Shown: positions 11,931 through 23,224 of the stretch, one piece after another | Numbering within the stretch: position 1 is the first letter of the stretch | Layout of the letters: each line of letters opens with the position of its first letter | Assembly: GCA_002917775.1 (NCBI GenBank) | Contig: KZ627149.1 | Coordinates: forward strand, 413,689-477,688 | Direction of reading: 5' to 3' | Length of the DNA stretch: 64,000 bases | From: Glaciozyma antarctica PI12 | Taxonomy: Eukaryota > Basidiomycota > Microbotryomycetes > Kriegeriales > Camptobasidiaceae | Translations under genes and position numbers: made by a program | Notes under the pieces: model-generated | What the model was told of the DNA's origin: nothing | The model's input: only the letters and a program-made list of their open reading frames with translations | Database searches by the model: none

Positions 11931-14216
11931 ATGGCCGAGCTCAGGCGGGCGTCGTCGCTCTCGTCGTCGTCGTCCTCGAAGCCGCCAGCCAAGTCGACAG
12001 TCAAGCTCAGCAGCAAGAGCTCAGCTTACACTTTAGCCAGACCAGCTCTCCTTCCCCCCGACCTCTTTCGTCGACAACTCGCTCGCGGCGCTACTCGACA
12101 CGACCCTCCACCGTTCTCTCATGTCTGTCTCTCCTGAGCCTGTCCAGGGTACGTTCATACGTCCCTAGTACCACGCGCTAGCTAATCAAGACTGCCGAAT
12201 CCCTTCACCGCCCTCTCCAACTCCTCTCGTCACCTCCAACGCCAACCGACGCTGCGACCCCTCGCCCTGTCCCATCCCGACCCTAGCAGACCAATCCCTC
12301 GCCGATGTCGTCCGCAAAAAGCTTCAAGGCTACGTTGGCTGTACGCCTTTCCTCCTGGCTCCCTACGACGCGGCAGCTAACGGGTTCCGACCCACCGACG
12401 CGCGCAGTCGCCAACCTCCCAAACCAGGTCCACCGCAAGTCGGTCCGCAAGGGTGCGCTCTTCCAATCTGTGACCTGCCCAGAGCACGCTCTAACTCTTC
12501 GCAATGACCAGGCTTCCACTTTACGACGATGGTAGTCGGTGAGTCCACGGCGACACCCCAACGCCGGCCGCACGCGCTCATGCCCCTTCCCAACTCTGCA
12601 GGTGAATCTGGACTCGGGAAGTCGACCCTGATCAACACTCTCTTCAACACGGCGCTCTACGCGAAGAAGACTGTCCCGGAGCCTCACCAGGAGCGACCCA
12701 AGACGGTCTCAATCGAGAGCATCACGGCGGGTGCGTCTACTCCGGGGAAGGGCTGCGAGGGAGTCTGAGAGCTAACGAGCGGGTTCTGGACGAGTAGATA
12801 TCGAGGAGAATGGCGTGAGGCTTCGCTTGACTGTGGTGGACACGCCTGGATACGGAGACTTCATCAACAACGAGGACGGGTGCGTGCTGCTTCTCGCTGC
12901 GGGCGCGAGGATTCAAAGGCTGATGAACGCGCAGATGGAAGCCTATTCTCGACAACATCGAGGCGAGGTTCGACGCCTACCTCGAGCAGGAGAACCGCGT
13001 CAACAGGACCAAGATGGTCGACAACCGCATTCACGCTTGCCTCTACTTCATCGAGCCTACTGGTCACTCGTGCGTCCTTCCTCCCTCCCTCCGCATTTCT
13101 CCCTATCCTTCCCGCTATCTCGCCACTCGATCTTGGCCGCACTCTCCATCTCCTCCTCGCCACTCCTCCCACATTCTCGCCTCCCACATTCCCGCCCATC
13201 TCGCACCCGCTGAGTATCCTCCCACAGCCTCAAGCCCGTCGACCTCGAGTTCATGCGCCGCCTCCACACCAAGGTCAACCTGATCCCCGTGATCGCGAAA
13301 GCGGACACGATGACGGACGACGAAGTAGCTGCGTTCAAGGCTCGCATCCTCGCCGACATCCATCACCAGGGTATCGAGATCTTCCAGGCGCCCAAGTACG
13401 ATCAAGAGGACGAGGAGACGATGGTCGAGAACGAGGAGATCATGGTGCGTCCTCTCTCCCCTCCCTTCGACCTCGATTGCGCATTAACCCCTCGCTCACT
13501 CGCAGCGCAAGATTCCCTTCGCCATCGTCGGTTCCGACATGATGATCCCTACTCCCGACGGACGTCAAGTGCGCGGTCGAGCGTACCCCTGGGGAACGAT
13601 CGAAGTCGACAACGAGGACCACTGTGACTTCGTCAAGCTGCGTCAGATGCTCATTCGGACGCACATGGAGGAGCTCAAGGAGCATACAAATGGGAGTCTT
13701 TATGAGAATTATAGGAGTGAGAAGCTGTTGGGGATGGGAGTTACGCAGGATCATTCGGTGTTCAAGGAGGTCAAGTGAGTCCCTTTTCTCTCGTTGTTGG
13801 TGCGGGGAGGCGCGGTGGGCTAGGGAACGAAGACGACGTTCAGAGGTCACCGACGAGGACGGTTGCTAACGTTCTCCCTCCTCGCAGCCCTGCCGCCAAG
13901 ATGGCCGAAGAGCGCTCGCTCCACGAATCCAAGCTGCAGAAGATGGAAGCCGAGATGAAGATGGTCTTCCAGCAGAAGGTCAACGAGAAGGAAGCCAAGC
14001 TCAAGCAGTCGGAGGAGGAGCTGTACGCACGACACCGCGAGATGAAGGAGGCGCTCGAGAAGCAGAGGTTGGAGCTGGAGGATAAGAAGAGGAGGTTGGA
14101 GAGCGGGAGGCCGTTGACGCCTGAAAAGGTTCGTTCTTTCTCATTCCTTTCGCCGTCGTTTAGATTGCTGATACCCCGCGCAGACGAAGAAGAAGGGCTT
14201 CCTCCGAGGACCCTAA
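11931..14216 (+). CDS. CDC3: Septin, CDC3 group
   Basis: Filament-forming GTPase of the septin ring at the bud neck or septum. The [14 protein letters not shown] segment precedes the P-loop [12 protein letters not shown] (about 12600-12630). G3 is DTPGYGDF, G4 is AKAD in [12 protein letters not shown], and the septin unique element ends [14 protein letters not shown]. The C-terminal coiled coil ([20 protein letters not shown], then [12 protein letters not shown]) is nearly the same as yeast Cdc3 and separates it from Cdc10, Cdc11 and Cdc12. The last exon adds [10 protein letters not shown] and ends at 14216. The Ser-rich N-terminus from the ATG at 11931 is the least certain part: to join the next coding block in frame it needs a short intron near 12000-12040 with a poor donor (GTCAAG). 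Confidence 0.93.
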
Positions 14217-16384
14217 CCGCATCCGTTCCTCAAACCGCGCAGGCGCGCTCACTATACCTCTTCCTCTTTCAGTATCTTCCCCCAACTCCCCTCGCACCTC
14301 CTCTACCTTTTCGCACCCCTACTCCCCCGCTATTTGGCTCGGTTTTGAATTCCACGCACGTTATCTCGTTCTTTTCGTCCGCGAGAGCTTTCTTGGAGAG
14401 ATGAGGGATTGCCCTCGAGGAGATGGCTCGCTCGTTGGGTGGGGAGGGGGTGTGAGCTGCTCGCCGCGTTTGAGTGGGTGCGGCTGCGCGGCAGCTGTTC
14501 CGTCCACTTTCTCGCAAGAAGGAGATTGTGTTTTATGGAGCTCTGCAGCGAGGAAAGAGGGGTTGAGTGAGGAAGGCTTTTGCAAGGCGTGAACGAGCGA
14601 GCGAGGGTGAGAGCAAGGCTTCGCAAGTTTCGAGTCCGCTTTGCTCCTCGTGTTCCTTAGGTTCCTCCTGCGCTGATAAGGCTCGCAAAGCCAAACTCAC
14701 TTTGTTGTTTAGCTCGCGGCACGGCCTGAGAAACGACGACGACGAAGCGAACGGTTCGTACGAGGTGAAGATTGCGACCGTCCTCTCCGACTTGTCGTTG
14801 ATTACGCTCGACTACTTCACTCGTTTCCCAAGCTCATTGGCTTTGTTGTGTTTGACGAACTCTTTCTACGTTCACGAACACTCAGCTGATGCCGTTGCGA
14901 AGGAGGAGTCGCAGCTTCATTCCTCGCGAGAACGTTCGTGTCCTCCTTCGCATCACTCTTGATATTTGAGAATGCCTCGCTACACTCCTCGTCCTTCGGA
15001 AAGATCGAAAGCAAATCGCTTCGAGATCTCATAATCCTCAAGAGCAGAGTGGGGAGATCGTCAACGGACGAGCGAGTCTCGCTCTTCGCACGAGAACACT
15101 TCTCTCCGCGCTTCGAGGACAGAGCACTCAAGATCTTCTTTGACTTGCTGTGCAACGCCTGGACGACATACAAAGGACGGACCCGCTCAACTCCTCAGTC
15201 CAATCGTCTCAGACGACGCCCGCTCCAAACGTCGCGCGCTGGTCCTTCTCATTGACCGAATGCGCCACCTCCAGAGGTGGGTGTCAACGCTGCTTCTGCA
15301 TTCCTCGTTCAGCTCACGTCCCAGCAAGCCAAGAAGCTGGCGAGCTCGCAATAACTTGCGGTTCCTCGTCGTATCGTCTCGACGAGCTCCCTCCTCGACC
15401 AGTCCATGTTGCTCGCCGCACGTCTCGAAAGTGTGGCAGAACGTTTGCGTGAATCCGCATCGGCGCTATCGCGGAGATCGCTGTTCTCGCAGGGAGGCGA
15501 CGCGAGCTGAGACCCTGGGGTCGCAGGAGGTCAGGAATGCGGATAGCGAGAAGAGGGAGCTGTGAGAGCGACGAACGGCCTCACATGGTGTCCGACGTAG
15601 AAGCGCGGCAAGAGTTCTGGAGAAGATAGAAGAGGGGAGCCATTCGAGGAGCTCAGAGGGCGGGAGGGGAGGGAGAGGGAGAAAGCAGGAAGTCGAGAGA
15701 TTGGTCCTCTGTAATTCGCAGAGGGACGGTGCTGTCACTGCTCCCAGACCTCCTCAGGCGAGCATCCGTCCCCTCGAAACGTGAGAAAAGCGGGTCGTTT
15801 CAGGAGGCTTGAGCCTAGCAGCGACGGCCCGAGTTGAGCAGGAGAGGAGACCGGCGCGAGAAGCTAGAGCGGCAGGATAGTCCGCAGCTTGGTGGATAGG
15901 CGGGGACGACAGCGAAGGGCCGCAGGGAAAAACGTGCTACGAAGCAGTCGGGTACAGAGGTCTCAGGCTCTCAGCTCGAAGTGTCGTAGAATTGGGTTCT
16001 CCGGCTACTCTGTCGCTGGACGAGCTCTCGAGGAGTCCTTCGAGGAAGCTGCGTGCCTGCATAGAACCCGAAACAAATCACCACGCCTCGGTAATGCGCA
16101 GTGTCGGGGGCGCCGGCAGGCATTCAGCTCGACCTCGCTGTAGGGAGCTGAGAGGGAGAACAGCGGCCCGATGGAAAACGACGGTCCACTCGCCGGGGCA
16201 GATGGGAACGAGCAGGGAGAAGCAGTTTGAGCAGACCGAGCAGCGGAAGCAGAGCAGACACCATCACACCAGCTGGAAGGATAGCCAAGTCGTTGCGAAT
16301 ACACTGCAAGCGAAGGTCAGCTTCAGGCATCATAGCGCACAACGACTGGTCGACTCACGACTACTCTTGTACAAAGATCTACCC
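14217..16384. other. 2.2 kb without an assignable gene
   Basis: The region is less GC-rich than its surroundings. Several stretches look protein-like but do not join into one frame. On the plus strand these include VNAASAFLVQLTSQQAKKLA (about 15290-15345) and LLDQSMLLAARLESVAERLR (about 15390-15450), separated by an in-frame stop, and an N-terminal-ward stretch near 14940-15200. I find no domain I recognise. It could be a poorly conserved gene with sequence errors, a decayed gene or noncoding DNA. Confidence 0.4.
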
Positions 16385-16891
16385 CTAAAAGTCGGTGCAC
16401 TTTCCTCCGTACGACCAGTCACCTACGCAAGAAAGGAGAGGTCAGCTCCAACCCCAGCTTCGCCGATCCAGGTCCGCCGATTCAACCCCCCCCCGCCTTC
16501 TCCTCGGCCGCACCTCCTCCGCGCTCTGCACAGCGGAACTAAACTCACCATATGCCAGGGGATCGCGCTTCGGTCCTCCCACCTCTCCCGTCTCGGGGTT
16601 CACCTCCCCCTCAAACTGCGGCTTGGGCTTCTGCCGGAAATCGGGATGCATGACGAGCTGCTCCTCCGACTGGCCCTCGACGCCCGGGGCGGGCTTGCTG
16701 GCAGGAGCGTTGACTCGGCGGATGAGCTCCTCGAAGTCCTTCTGCTCGGCGCGGGAGAGCGCTGGAGGTCGGGGCTGGCTGAAGTTGGACGAGTGGCGGA
16801 GGAAGGTGGTGCTGGGGAGGGCGGAGGTGGAGGCTCGGCTGAGGAAAAGGAGGGTGGAAGGTGCGCGGCGGAAGAGTGTTGACTGTAGCAT
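16385..16891 (-). CDS. SDH8: Succinate dehydrogenase assembly factor 4
   Basis: Small mitochondrial matrix chaperone that binds flavinylated Sdh1 and helps it assemble with Sdh2 in complex II. Two exons (16891-16549 and 16422-16385) give 126 residues, a usual size for the family. The N-terminus MLQSTLFRRAPSTLLFLSRA is a classic presequence. The family signature is complete: FEGEVNPETGEVGGPKRDPL in exon 1, then G-DWSYGGKCTDF and stop in exon 2. The split of this signature by the 126-bp intron and the clean rejoining of GDWSYGG support the model. An in-frame ATG farther upstream exists but would spoil the presequence. Confidence 0.93.
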
Positions 16892-17098
16892 TTGAGGTGA
16901 ATAGGGTGTGGTGGAAGGGAGAGTGGTAATAACTCCGAGAATCGAGCGATCTCTCGCCGAAGGTACCCAGCCTGGCTCGAGGTTGGATTGGTTCCGCTGG
17001 CAGCTCATGCTCTCCTTTTCTGTCGATGTAAAGAATTGCAAGAAGAACGTAAAGGTATAGCAACAGTCCCGACCGAAAAGACCCGCAAGAAGCTCCCT
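16892..17098. other. Short spacer upstream of SDHAF4
   Basis: About 200 bases between the SDHAF4 start and the stop of the next minus-strand gene. It presumably holds the SDHAF4 promoter; no element is recognisable. Confidence 0.4.
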
Positions 17099-18641
17099 CT
17101 ACCTCCCCACCAACTCCCTTCCCTCCCTCGCCTTCGCACGTCCCAGCTCCTCCTCATCCACCACATCCCCATTCCTATCAAGCCTAAACATTCCCATCGG
17201 AGCTCTCCTCCCTACCCCACGCTCCACCGGCGGTCCACTCACGCGCGCAATCGCATCTCTCCACGTCGCCTCCTCTCGCTCCTCCCTCCCTGGATCGTTC
17301 CCCTCGATCGTCGTTCGCGTGCGCGACATCTCGCCTACCATCCTATTATACCTGGCCGCGGTTCTGAGTTCTCGTTCTGACGGAGCCGCCGAAGGGTTCG
17401 CAGGGTCGACGACGAGGTTCCGAATCGACGAAGGGATGAAAGGCGAGTACGGGTTCGTCGATTGAGGAGCTGGAAAAGTGGTCGGAGGAGCGCGAGTGTC
17501 CGACAGCTCTACGGTGAAAGCCTCGAGGCGTCGCCGACTTCGATCGCGCGAGAGGGCCGAGGAAAGTTGGTCGACGGCGTCGCTGCGCTCGTCGCGAGGT
17601 CGGGTCGTCCTGGCGTCGGGAGTGGAGGAGGGGGGAGGGTCGGCGGAAGGGAAAGACGGGTCTTCGCCAAGGACTTGGTCGATGCGGGCTGAGGCGGCGC
17701 GGAGTTGTTCGATCGAGCGCTGGAGGGAGGTGGCGGCGGAGGAAGGGAAGGGGCGTAGGTCGATGAAAGCTGAGTTGTGGGGAGTATCGTGCGGCGAAGT
17801 CATCGTGCCGTTGGGTGGAGGTGGCATAGCGCTGTTGTCGGCGATTCTCGTGAGGTCGCGAGTGACTTGCTCGAGCCTGCGAAGCACAAATTCATCAGTA
17901 CCGGACCTACCCAAACAAAATCAGAGGGCAAATGCACCTCTCCGCAAACGAAACAGCAAGCCTCAACGCATTCCTCGCTCCCCTCAAAATCGCATCCGAC
18001 TCGCTCGTCCTCCCAGACACCGAAATCGCCTCCATCCGCTCTCTGAACGACGCTCCGCGATCCTCTCGCCCGCTACTCGCAGGCCTTGGCGAATGGTTCA
18101 CCTCGAACGGAAAGCGCGAACTTGTGGCTGCCGCGTCCTGTGGCAGAGGGTTGGCGGGAGAGAAGGTCGACTCGCGAGGAGGTGTAGGGGTGATGAGAGA
18201 CGCGCTGGGAAACGAGCCACTTGTTGAAAAGGCGGAATCTTGCAGTGGTAGGAGAGCTCGTGGAGGGCGGGGTGACGAGGGAGGGGGAGAAGCGGAGCGA
18301 GGTCGGCGACGATGGGGAGAGGGAGTCGCACGAGGACTCGAGGGCAGGCCTGGCGGTCGGAGGACGCTGCTTCGCCACGCGCTAGTCACCTCCGACGAGT
18401 TCATCCTCGAGGTAGAAGGTCGCCTCGGTGGCGCATCCGCACGTCCTCGAGCTCCGGCAGCTGGTCCGACCACCGCTGCTTCCTCGTCCCGCGAATCCGT
18501 ACTCGCAGCATTCGGGGGCCTTCGAAGCGCTCTGCGCAGGTCTCCTCCCGAAAGCCTGAACGGCCCAGTTGCACCCCTGTCCTGACGAGAGGCCTGCGCC
18601 AGGTCGAGAGCTCGTTGCATCAGGAGACCGTCCGGCGCCAT
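17099..18641 (-). CDS. Unknown Ser/Pro-rich protein
   Basis: No family recognised. The model is two exons (18641-17938 and 17876-17099) joined by a 61-bp GT-AG intron, giving 493 residues. The join makes ALRLAVSFAER-RLEQVTRDLTRI, a continuous amphipathic helix that looks like a coiled coil. The rest is low-complexity Ser, Pro and Arg with a charged C-terminus (GMFRLDRNGDVVDEEELGRA). I chose the ATG at 18641 (MAPDGLLMQRALDL). The same frame stays open to an ATG at 18983, but that extra part reads like noncoding DNA. The high disorder suggests a regulatory or scaffold role, but this is a guess. Confidence 0.55.
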
Positions 18642-19220
18642 CGGACGAGGATCCAGCGGAGGTACTCGAGGTGATCGAGGTGGAGGGCGTGGAGATGAAG
18701 GGAGGGGGAGGGGAGTTGAGGGTGTCGCGGGGGAGGCAGTGAGAGGGTCGGGGATTGAGAGTCGAGAGGTGCGGCAGGTGCGACAGTTGCAGGTCGGGCC
18801 AGGGCAGTCTGCGTCGAGAAAGGTGTAAGCTAGCGTGCAGGAGCAACTGCAAGACCGAGCAGACCAGCTGGAGGGATTGGGCGCCCCATCGGCAGGTAGT
18901 CGAGGAGGCTGTGGGGGTGTCCCGAGTCGTGCGGTCGTCTCCACTGCCTCGCTGCTGACTGCGATGGCCTTGTTGTGGAACAAAGGAAGTCTGTAGGTGA
19001 GGTTGAGGGTGGAGGGACGATGTGGGAGGAGGGCAAGGGAGAGAGCTGCTCGCTCTCAACGAGTCTCCCAGCCTGACGGAGTCGCAGGAGGGCGTGAATC
19101 TTGATCTCTCTCGCCCACCACGAGGGCAACACTCTCGTTATTCCTCCCAGCAATCCAGCGCAGCGACAAAGAGCAGCACCAGGTCTATTTGCACCGCAAC
19201 GGCCCTCCGCAATCCACCCC
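18642..19220. other. Intergenic region between unknown gene and LSC1
   Basis: About 580 bases upstream of the unknown gene. It should contain its promoter, or its first codons if the start at 18983 is real. Nothing else is supported. Confidence 0.4.
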
Positions 19221-20837
19221 TCACGCCAATCCAGCAGCGACCATCGCCTGCGCGCCAGATGGATCAGCAACAGTGAAGCGCAGAACAGCGAGCGCCCACT
19301 CACCTCCTTCAACAGCGCGCCCAATTTTGCCGGACTGTCGGTCACGAGCACGCCAGCCTTCTCGAGCGCCTTGACCTTGTCCTCTGCTCCACCCTTTCCG
19401 CCCGAGATGATGGCACCAGCGTGTCCCACTGCGGAGAAACAGTCAGTAAAACGAACGGCGTGTGGGGAGGAGAGAGGGAGAACGTACTTCGTCGGCCAGG
19501 AGGGGCCGTTCGTCCACTGCGGAGCGAGCGAGAGGGGTCAGCAGCTGCTTCGCAACGACAGAGGGGGGGGGGGACCGCAAACGCACGCAATGAAAGCGAC
19601 AACGGGCTTCTTCTGAACGTTGTACTGCGCGAGGTAGTAGGCAGCCTGCTGCTCCATGGTGCCTCCAATCTCTCCGATGAGCACGATACCTGCGACGCCC
19701 CAATTAGTCTTCACAGGTCCAGGAAAGCGAGAGCCGAAGCGCACCCTTGGTAGCCTCATCGGCCATGAAGACCTTGAGGACATCGACGTGCTGTGATCCG
19801 GGGAAGGGATCTCCTCCGATTCCAACGCAGAGCGACTGTCCGAGTCCGACCTTGGTGGTCTGGTCCACAGCCTCGTAGGTGAGAGTTCCAGAGCGGGAGA
19901 CGACACCTGCACAGTACTGCACGTTAGCTCCCAATCAAAGCCTCGCAAATCAGCAAGCGAACGTACCGACGCAGCCAGGGGAGAAGATGTTTCCAGGCAT
20001 GATTCCGATCTTGCAGCCTCCACCGATGGCGGGAGCAATGATGCCAGGGCAGTTGGGTCCTACGAGGCGAGACTTGTTCTGGCGGCGAAGGACTTGGGCA
20101 ACCTAGCGAGCGCAAGGCGTCAGCCGTGGTGGGGCGGAGGTTAAGATCCGCTGTGTCGACTGACCCTGACTTCGTCGGCCTGGGGGATACCCTCGGTGAT
20201 GCAAATGATAAGAGGAACCTCGGCCTCGATAGCCTCAATGATGGCGTCGGCGGCGAAAGGGGGAGGAACGTAGATGACGGTCGCGTGGGGGGTGACCTTG
20301 TCCATGGCCTGCGCGAGTCGTGGTCAGCACTGCGCTGGGTCTCCACTCCACCCGTACTCACCTCGCGAACGGTGCCAAAGACGGGCTGGCCAAGGTGCAT
20401 GCTGCCCGCCTTGCTGGGGCTCACTCCACCAACAAGCTTGGTTCCGAACTCGAGAGCCTCACGTCCATGGAAGGTCGCCTGGAAGAGGTGAACACACGCC
20501 CGTCAGCACCTACTGCCCTTGTCAGCCCTACTTACAGACTTACAGTCTTTCCACTGCGCAAGCAAAGGCGTCAGCGCCCCATCCTGCCCAGCACGGAAAA
20601 AGGATCTGGCAGTCTGCGCTCGACTTACGTGAATCCCTGGCAGATGACCCTGCTGTCTTTGGTAATGCGAAGGTTGGAGATCGTCTGCTCGTAGAGGGAG
20701 AGGGAGGAGGCAGCCGGTGCGGAGGTGCTGAACGCTCGTCGCGCTGGGGAGGAAGGAACGTCGTCAGCGTACGTCCTCGGGCAGGACCAGGCGGGGGAGG
20801 ACTGACCAGCAGACTTGGAGGCACGGAGTGCAAGCAT
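19221..20837 (-). CDS. LSC1: Succinyl-CoA ligase alpha subunit, mitochondrial
   Basis: TCA-cycle enzyme that converts succinyl-CoA to succinate with nucleotide triphosphate formation; the alpha subunit carries the CoA site and the phosphohistidine. The N-terminus [10 protein letters not shown] leads through an intron to [10 protein letters not shown], a mitochondrial presequence. The CoA-binding segment reads [20 protein letters not shown]. The central part ([20 protein letters not shown], then [17 protein letters not shown]) is typical, and the active-site loop is [18 protein letters not shown] with its histidine. The last exon completes [12 protein letters not shown] and stop at 19221. About nine short introns. 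All key residues are present. Confidence 0.96.
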
Positions 20838-21101
20838 GTTGGATTTGTAGGATTGAGAAGGCGGGGAGCGGTGGGGTTGTGGAGTCGGGTGGACAGGCGG
20901 CGAGAGCCCGCGCGCAGATAATTTCGACCTCAGCAAGGGTCAGGCTGCGACGACGACGGCTTCTCTCCTTCTCCCCCTCTTTCGAACCCTGTGCAATGGC
21001 TAGCGGCTCGCAAAGGGGAGGAACCTTTCAGAGTCGAAAAAATGCAATACACAGAGATTGATCAAGCTGTTCCCTCCATCGCAAGGTTCCTGTGTCTCGC
21101 C

Positions 21102-23004
21102 CTACATGATAACGACGAGGTTGCAGTCGAGTTCGTGGGAGCTGATGCACGTCAGCGACAAGGTGTCCGAGGTTTGAGGACGAAAAGGACGCACCAGCTG
21201 AGCTGAGGACGCTGGTCGTACTTGCCGCGAAGCTCGTCTCGGATCGTGTTGAGGAGTTGCCTGCGCAAAAGCGGTTAGTACCAATCCAGGACGAGAGGGA
21301 AGGGTAAGCGCACATGTAAGTCTGCTGAGGGTACTTGGCTGTGGAAGCAGCAAAGGTCAGCTCGGCAGCGAGGGAGCCACGAGAGCCGACGTACTGAGAG
21401 AGCTCATGAACGCATAGCTCATCGCGCCCGTCGCCTTGCCAGCCTCGGAGGTATCCGCGCTCGTCTGGGAATCCTTGCAGCCGGACCACTGGATGCAGTC
21501 GGCGGCGGAAGTCTTGGTCTGCTTGCGAACTTCCTCCGAGTTGTTGCCGCCCATGACCTTTTTGCCGACTCCTGCGATACTCGAGAAGACGCCACCGAGA
21601 TCACCACGCATGTAGCTCTTGACAGCAGTAATGGCTCCGCTTCCGGCGTCGGCGAGAAGGCTGCAAGACGTGCGTTAGCGAGGACTTTTGCTCGTTAACA
21701 TGATGATGAAACGTACTTGGGTCCCTTGAGCTTGCCCTGGGTCGAATAGACGTAAGGCAGGTCGAGAGCCGTGCCACTGTGGCAGCTGTCGAAGATGGCG
21801 GTGAGCCTGCAACCGGCAGGCAAAGGTTTGACCATAATATCGTGCAAATCGTCGTCGACAATCATTCCCGCCTGCTTGAAGTCGAGAGGGTCTGGGATTC
21901 ATCAGCTCGCGAGCTGCCCACGCGTAGAGGAACACCTACAGATTGTCTCGTCGGTTCCATCTTCCTCATCGCCTGGGGAAGGACCACCTAACGCTCAGTC
22001 AGTTGCTCGTGCCAATCTCCGCTGAAGCAAAAAGGACGCACCGGTAGCGTCGCTCGCTTGTCCTCCGTGTCCTGAGACTGTGCAGAGAGATTAGCTTGAG
22101 TCGTATCGCATTCAAGAACGAGCTCACAGTGGAAGAAGAGCGAGTCGTTGGGACGAGCGTCGCGAACGAGCCACTGCATCGCTGCGATCTGTAGCGGCGG
22201 GCTCAGCAGTCGTTCCCAGCTTACGTACGTCTCCTCTCACCATGTTGGCGCGCGTCGGACGCTCCCTCGGTCCAGCGTTCGGCGTATCCATGAGCATGAC
22301 CGTATCCTCCTTCGCAAAGCCGTAGCGCTCTGTTCGAGCCCGGTAAGTCTCCTCCTTCTTAGCGAACAGCCTCAACTCACCCTGCATAAATTTACAGATG
22401 TTGCGAGTATCGTTCTGGCAACCGGCAAGCGCATTCGAAGTCCCAGTGTAGCTGCGAGGAGAGCCGTTAGAACCGCCGCTCGAACGAGTGGCGTCAAGAA
22501 AGCTCGCTTGATTCCGATGCTCAACATCTTCCTACGTCCAGTGCAGTTCGAGTACTGCGATTGCTGCTGTCCCTGAGGCTGCGTATGCGGCGTAAAGGCA
22601 CCGCCTTGGTACTGCTGAGGCACGTTCGAGTGCGCGGTGGGCATGGCTCCATAGTGCGTCGGAGGAGGTCCAGTGGGTTGGGAGTAGGAGGGCTGGGGGA
22701 AGTTGGGAGGAGGAGCGTAGCCTTGCTGAGGATAGGGAGACTGCTGCTGGTACTGCTGAGGAGGGTACGGTGGCTGCTGGAACTGCTGCTGCTGCTGCTG
22801 CTGATATCCCTGAGGAGGGCCGGAGGGAGGAGGGTAGTAGCCTTGAGGAGGACCTGGAGGAGGGGCGTAGCTGCGAGAGGGGTCAGTGGGTCAAGTGGGA
22901 GCGCGGCGTCGGAGAGGAGATACGAACCCGCCGTAACCAGGGTTCGCCTGAGGCATCTGGTGATGCTGTCCGTGTTGCCTGCCAGCTCCTGGGTAGCCCG
23001 ACAT
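21102..23004 (-). CDS. MCA1: Type I metacaspase
   Basis: Calcium-dependent cysteine protease with Arg/Lys specificity, linked to stress response, aggregate clearance and cell death in fungi. The start at 23004 gives [16 protein letters not shown], then a long Pro/Gln/Gly/Tyr-rich prodomain with a Gln run near 22780-22800, as in yeast Mca1. The p20 domain shows [14 protein letters not shown], the catalytic histidine in FFHFSGHGGQ (made by splicing near 22070-22130) and the catalytic cysteine in [20 protein letters not shown]. The C-terminal part ends [13 protein letters not shown]. The gene is divergent from PHO85, with 220 bases between starts. Confidence 0.95.
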
Positions 23005-23224
23005 CGCTTGGGTTGTGGTAGGAAGGAGAGAGCCCCACCCCGACTCGACGTCTGGCCCATCGTTTTCACGCGAGCTGCGTGCTGCTGCTCGTGTCCTTCC
23101 TACCAAACCGCCACCCAACGCTACTCGACAGATTCTTCCTACAAGACTCGTTCAGGACCGCCGTGCTTCGCAGAAGCCACCATCGCCACACGTTCTCCCC
23201 GTCTCGCGGTGCTTCTCAACCAAC
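23005..23224. promoter_or_regulatory. Shared divergent promoter, MCA1 / PHO85
   Basis: 220 bases between the two start codons hold both promoters. No individual site can be named. Confidence 0.45.

Noticed and set aside
17932-18585. 217-codon plus-strand open frame MHLSANETASLNAFLAPLKI
   Set aside because: The minus strand gives a two-exon gene with a clean intron and a continuous helix across the join, while the plus frame has no splice context or domain. Not fully excluded.
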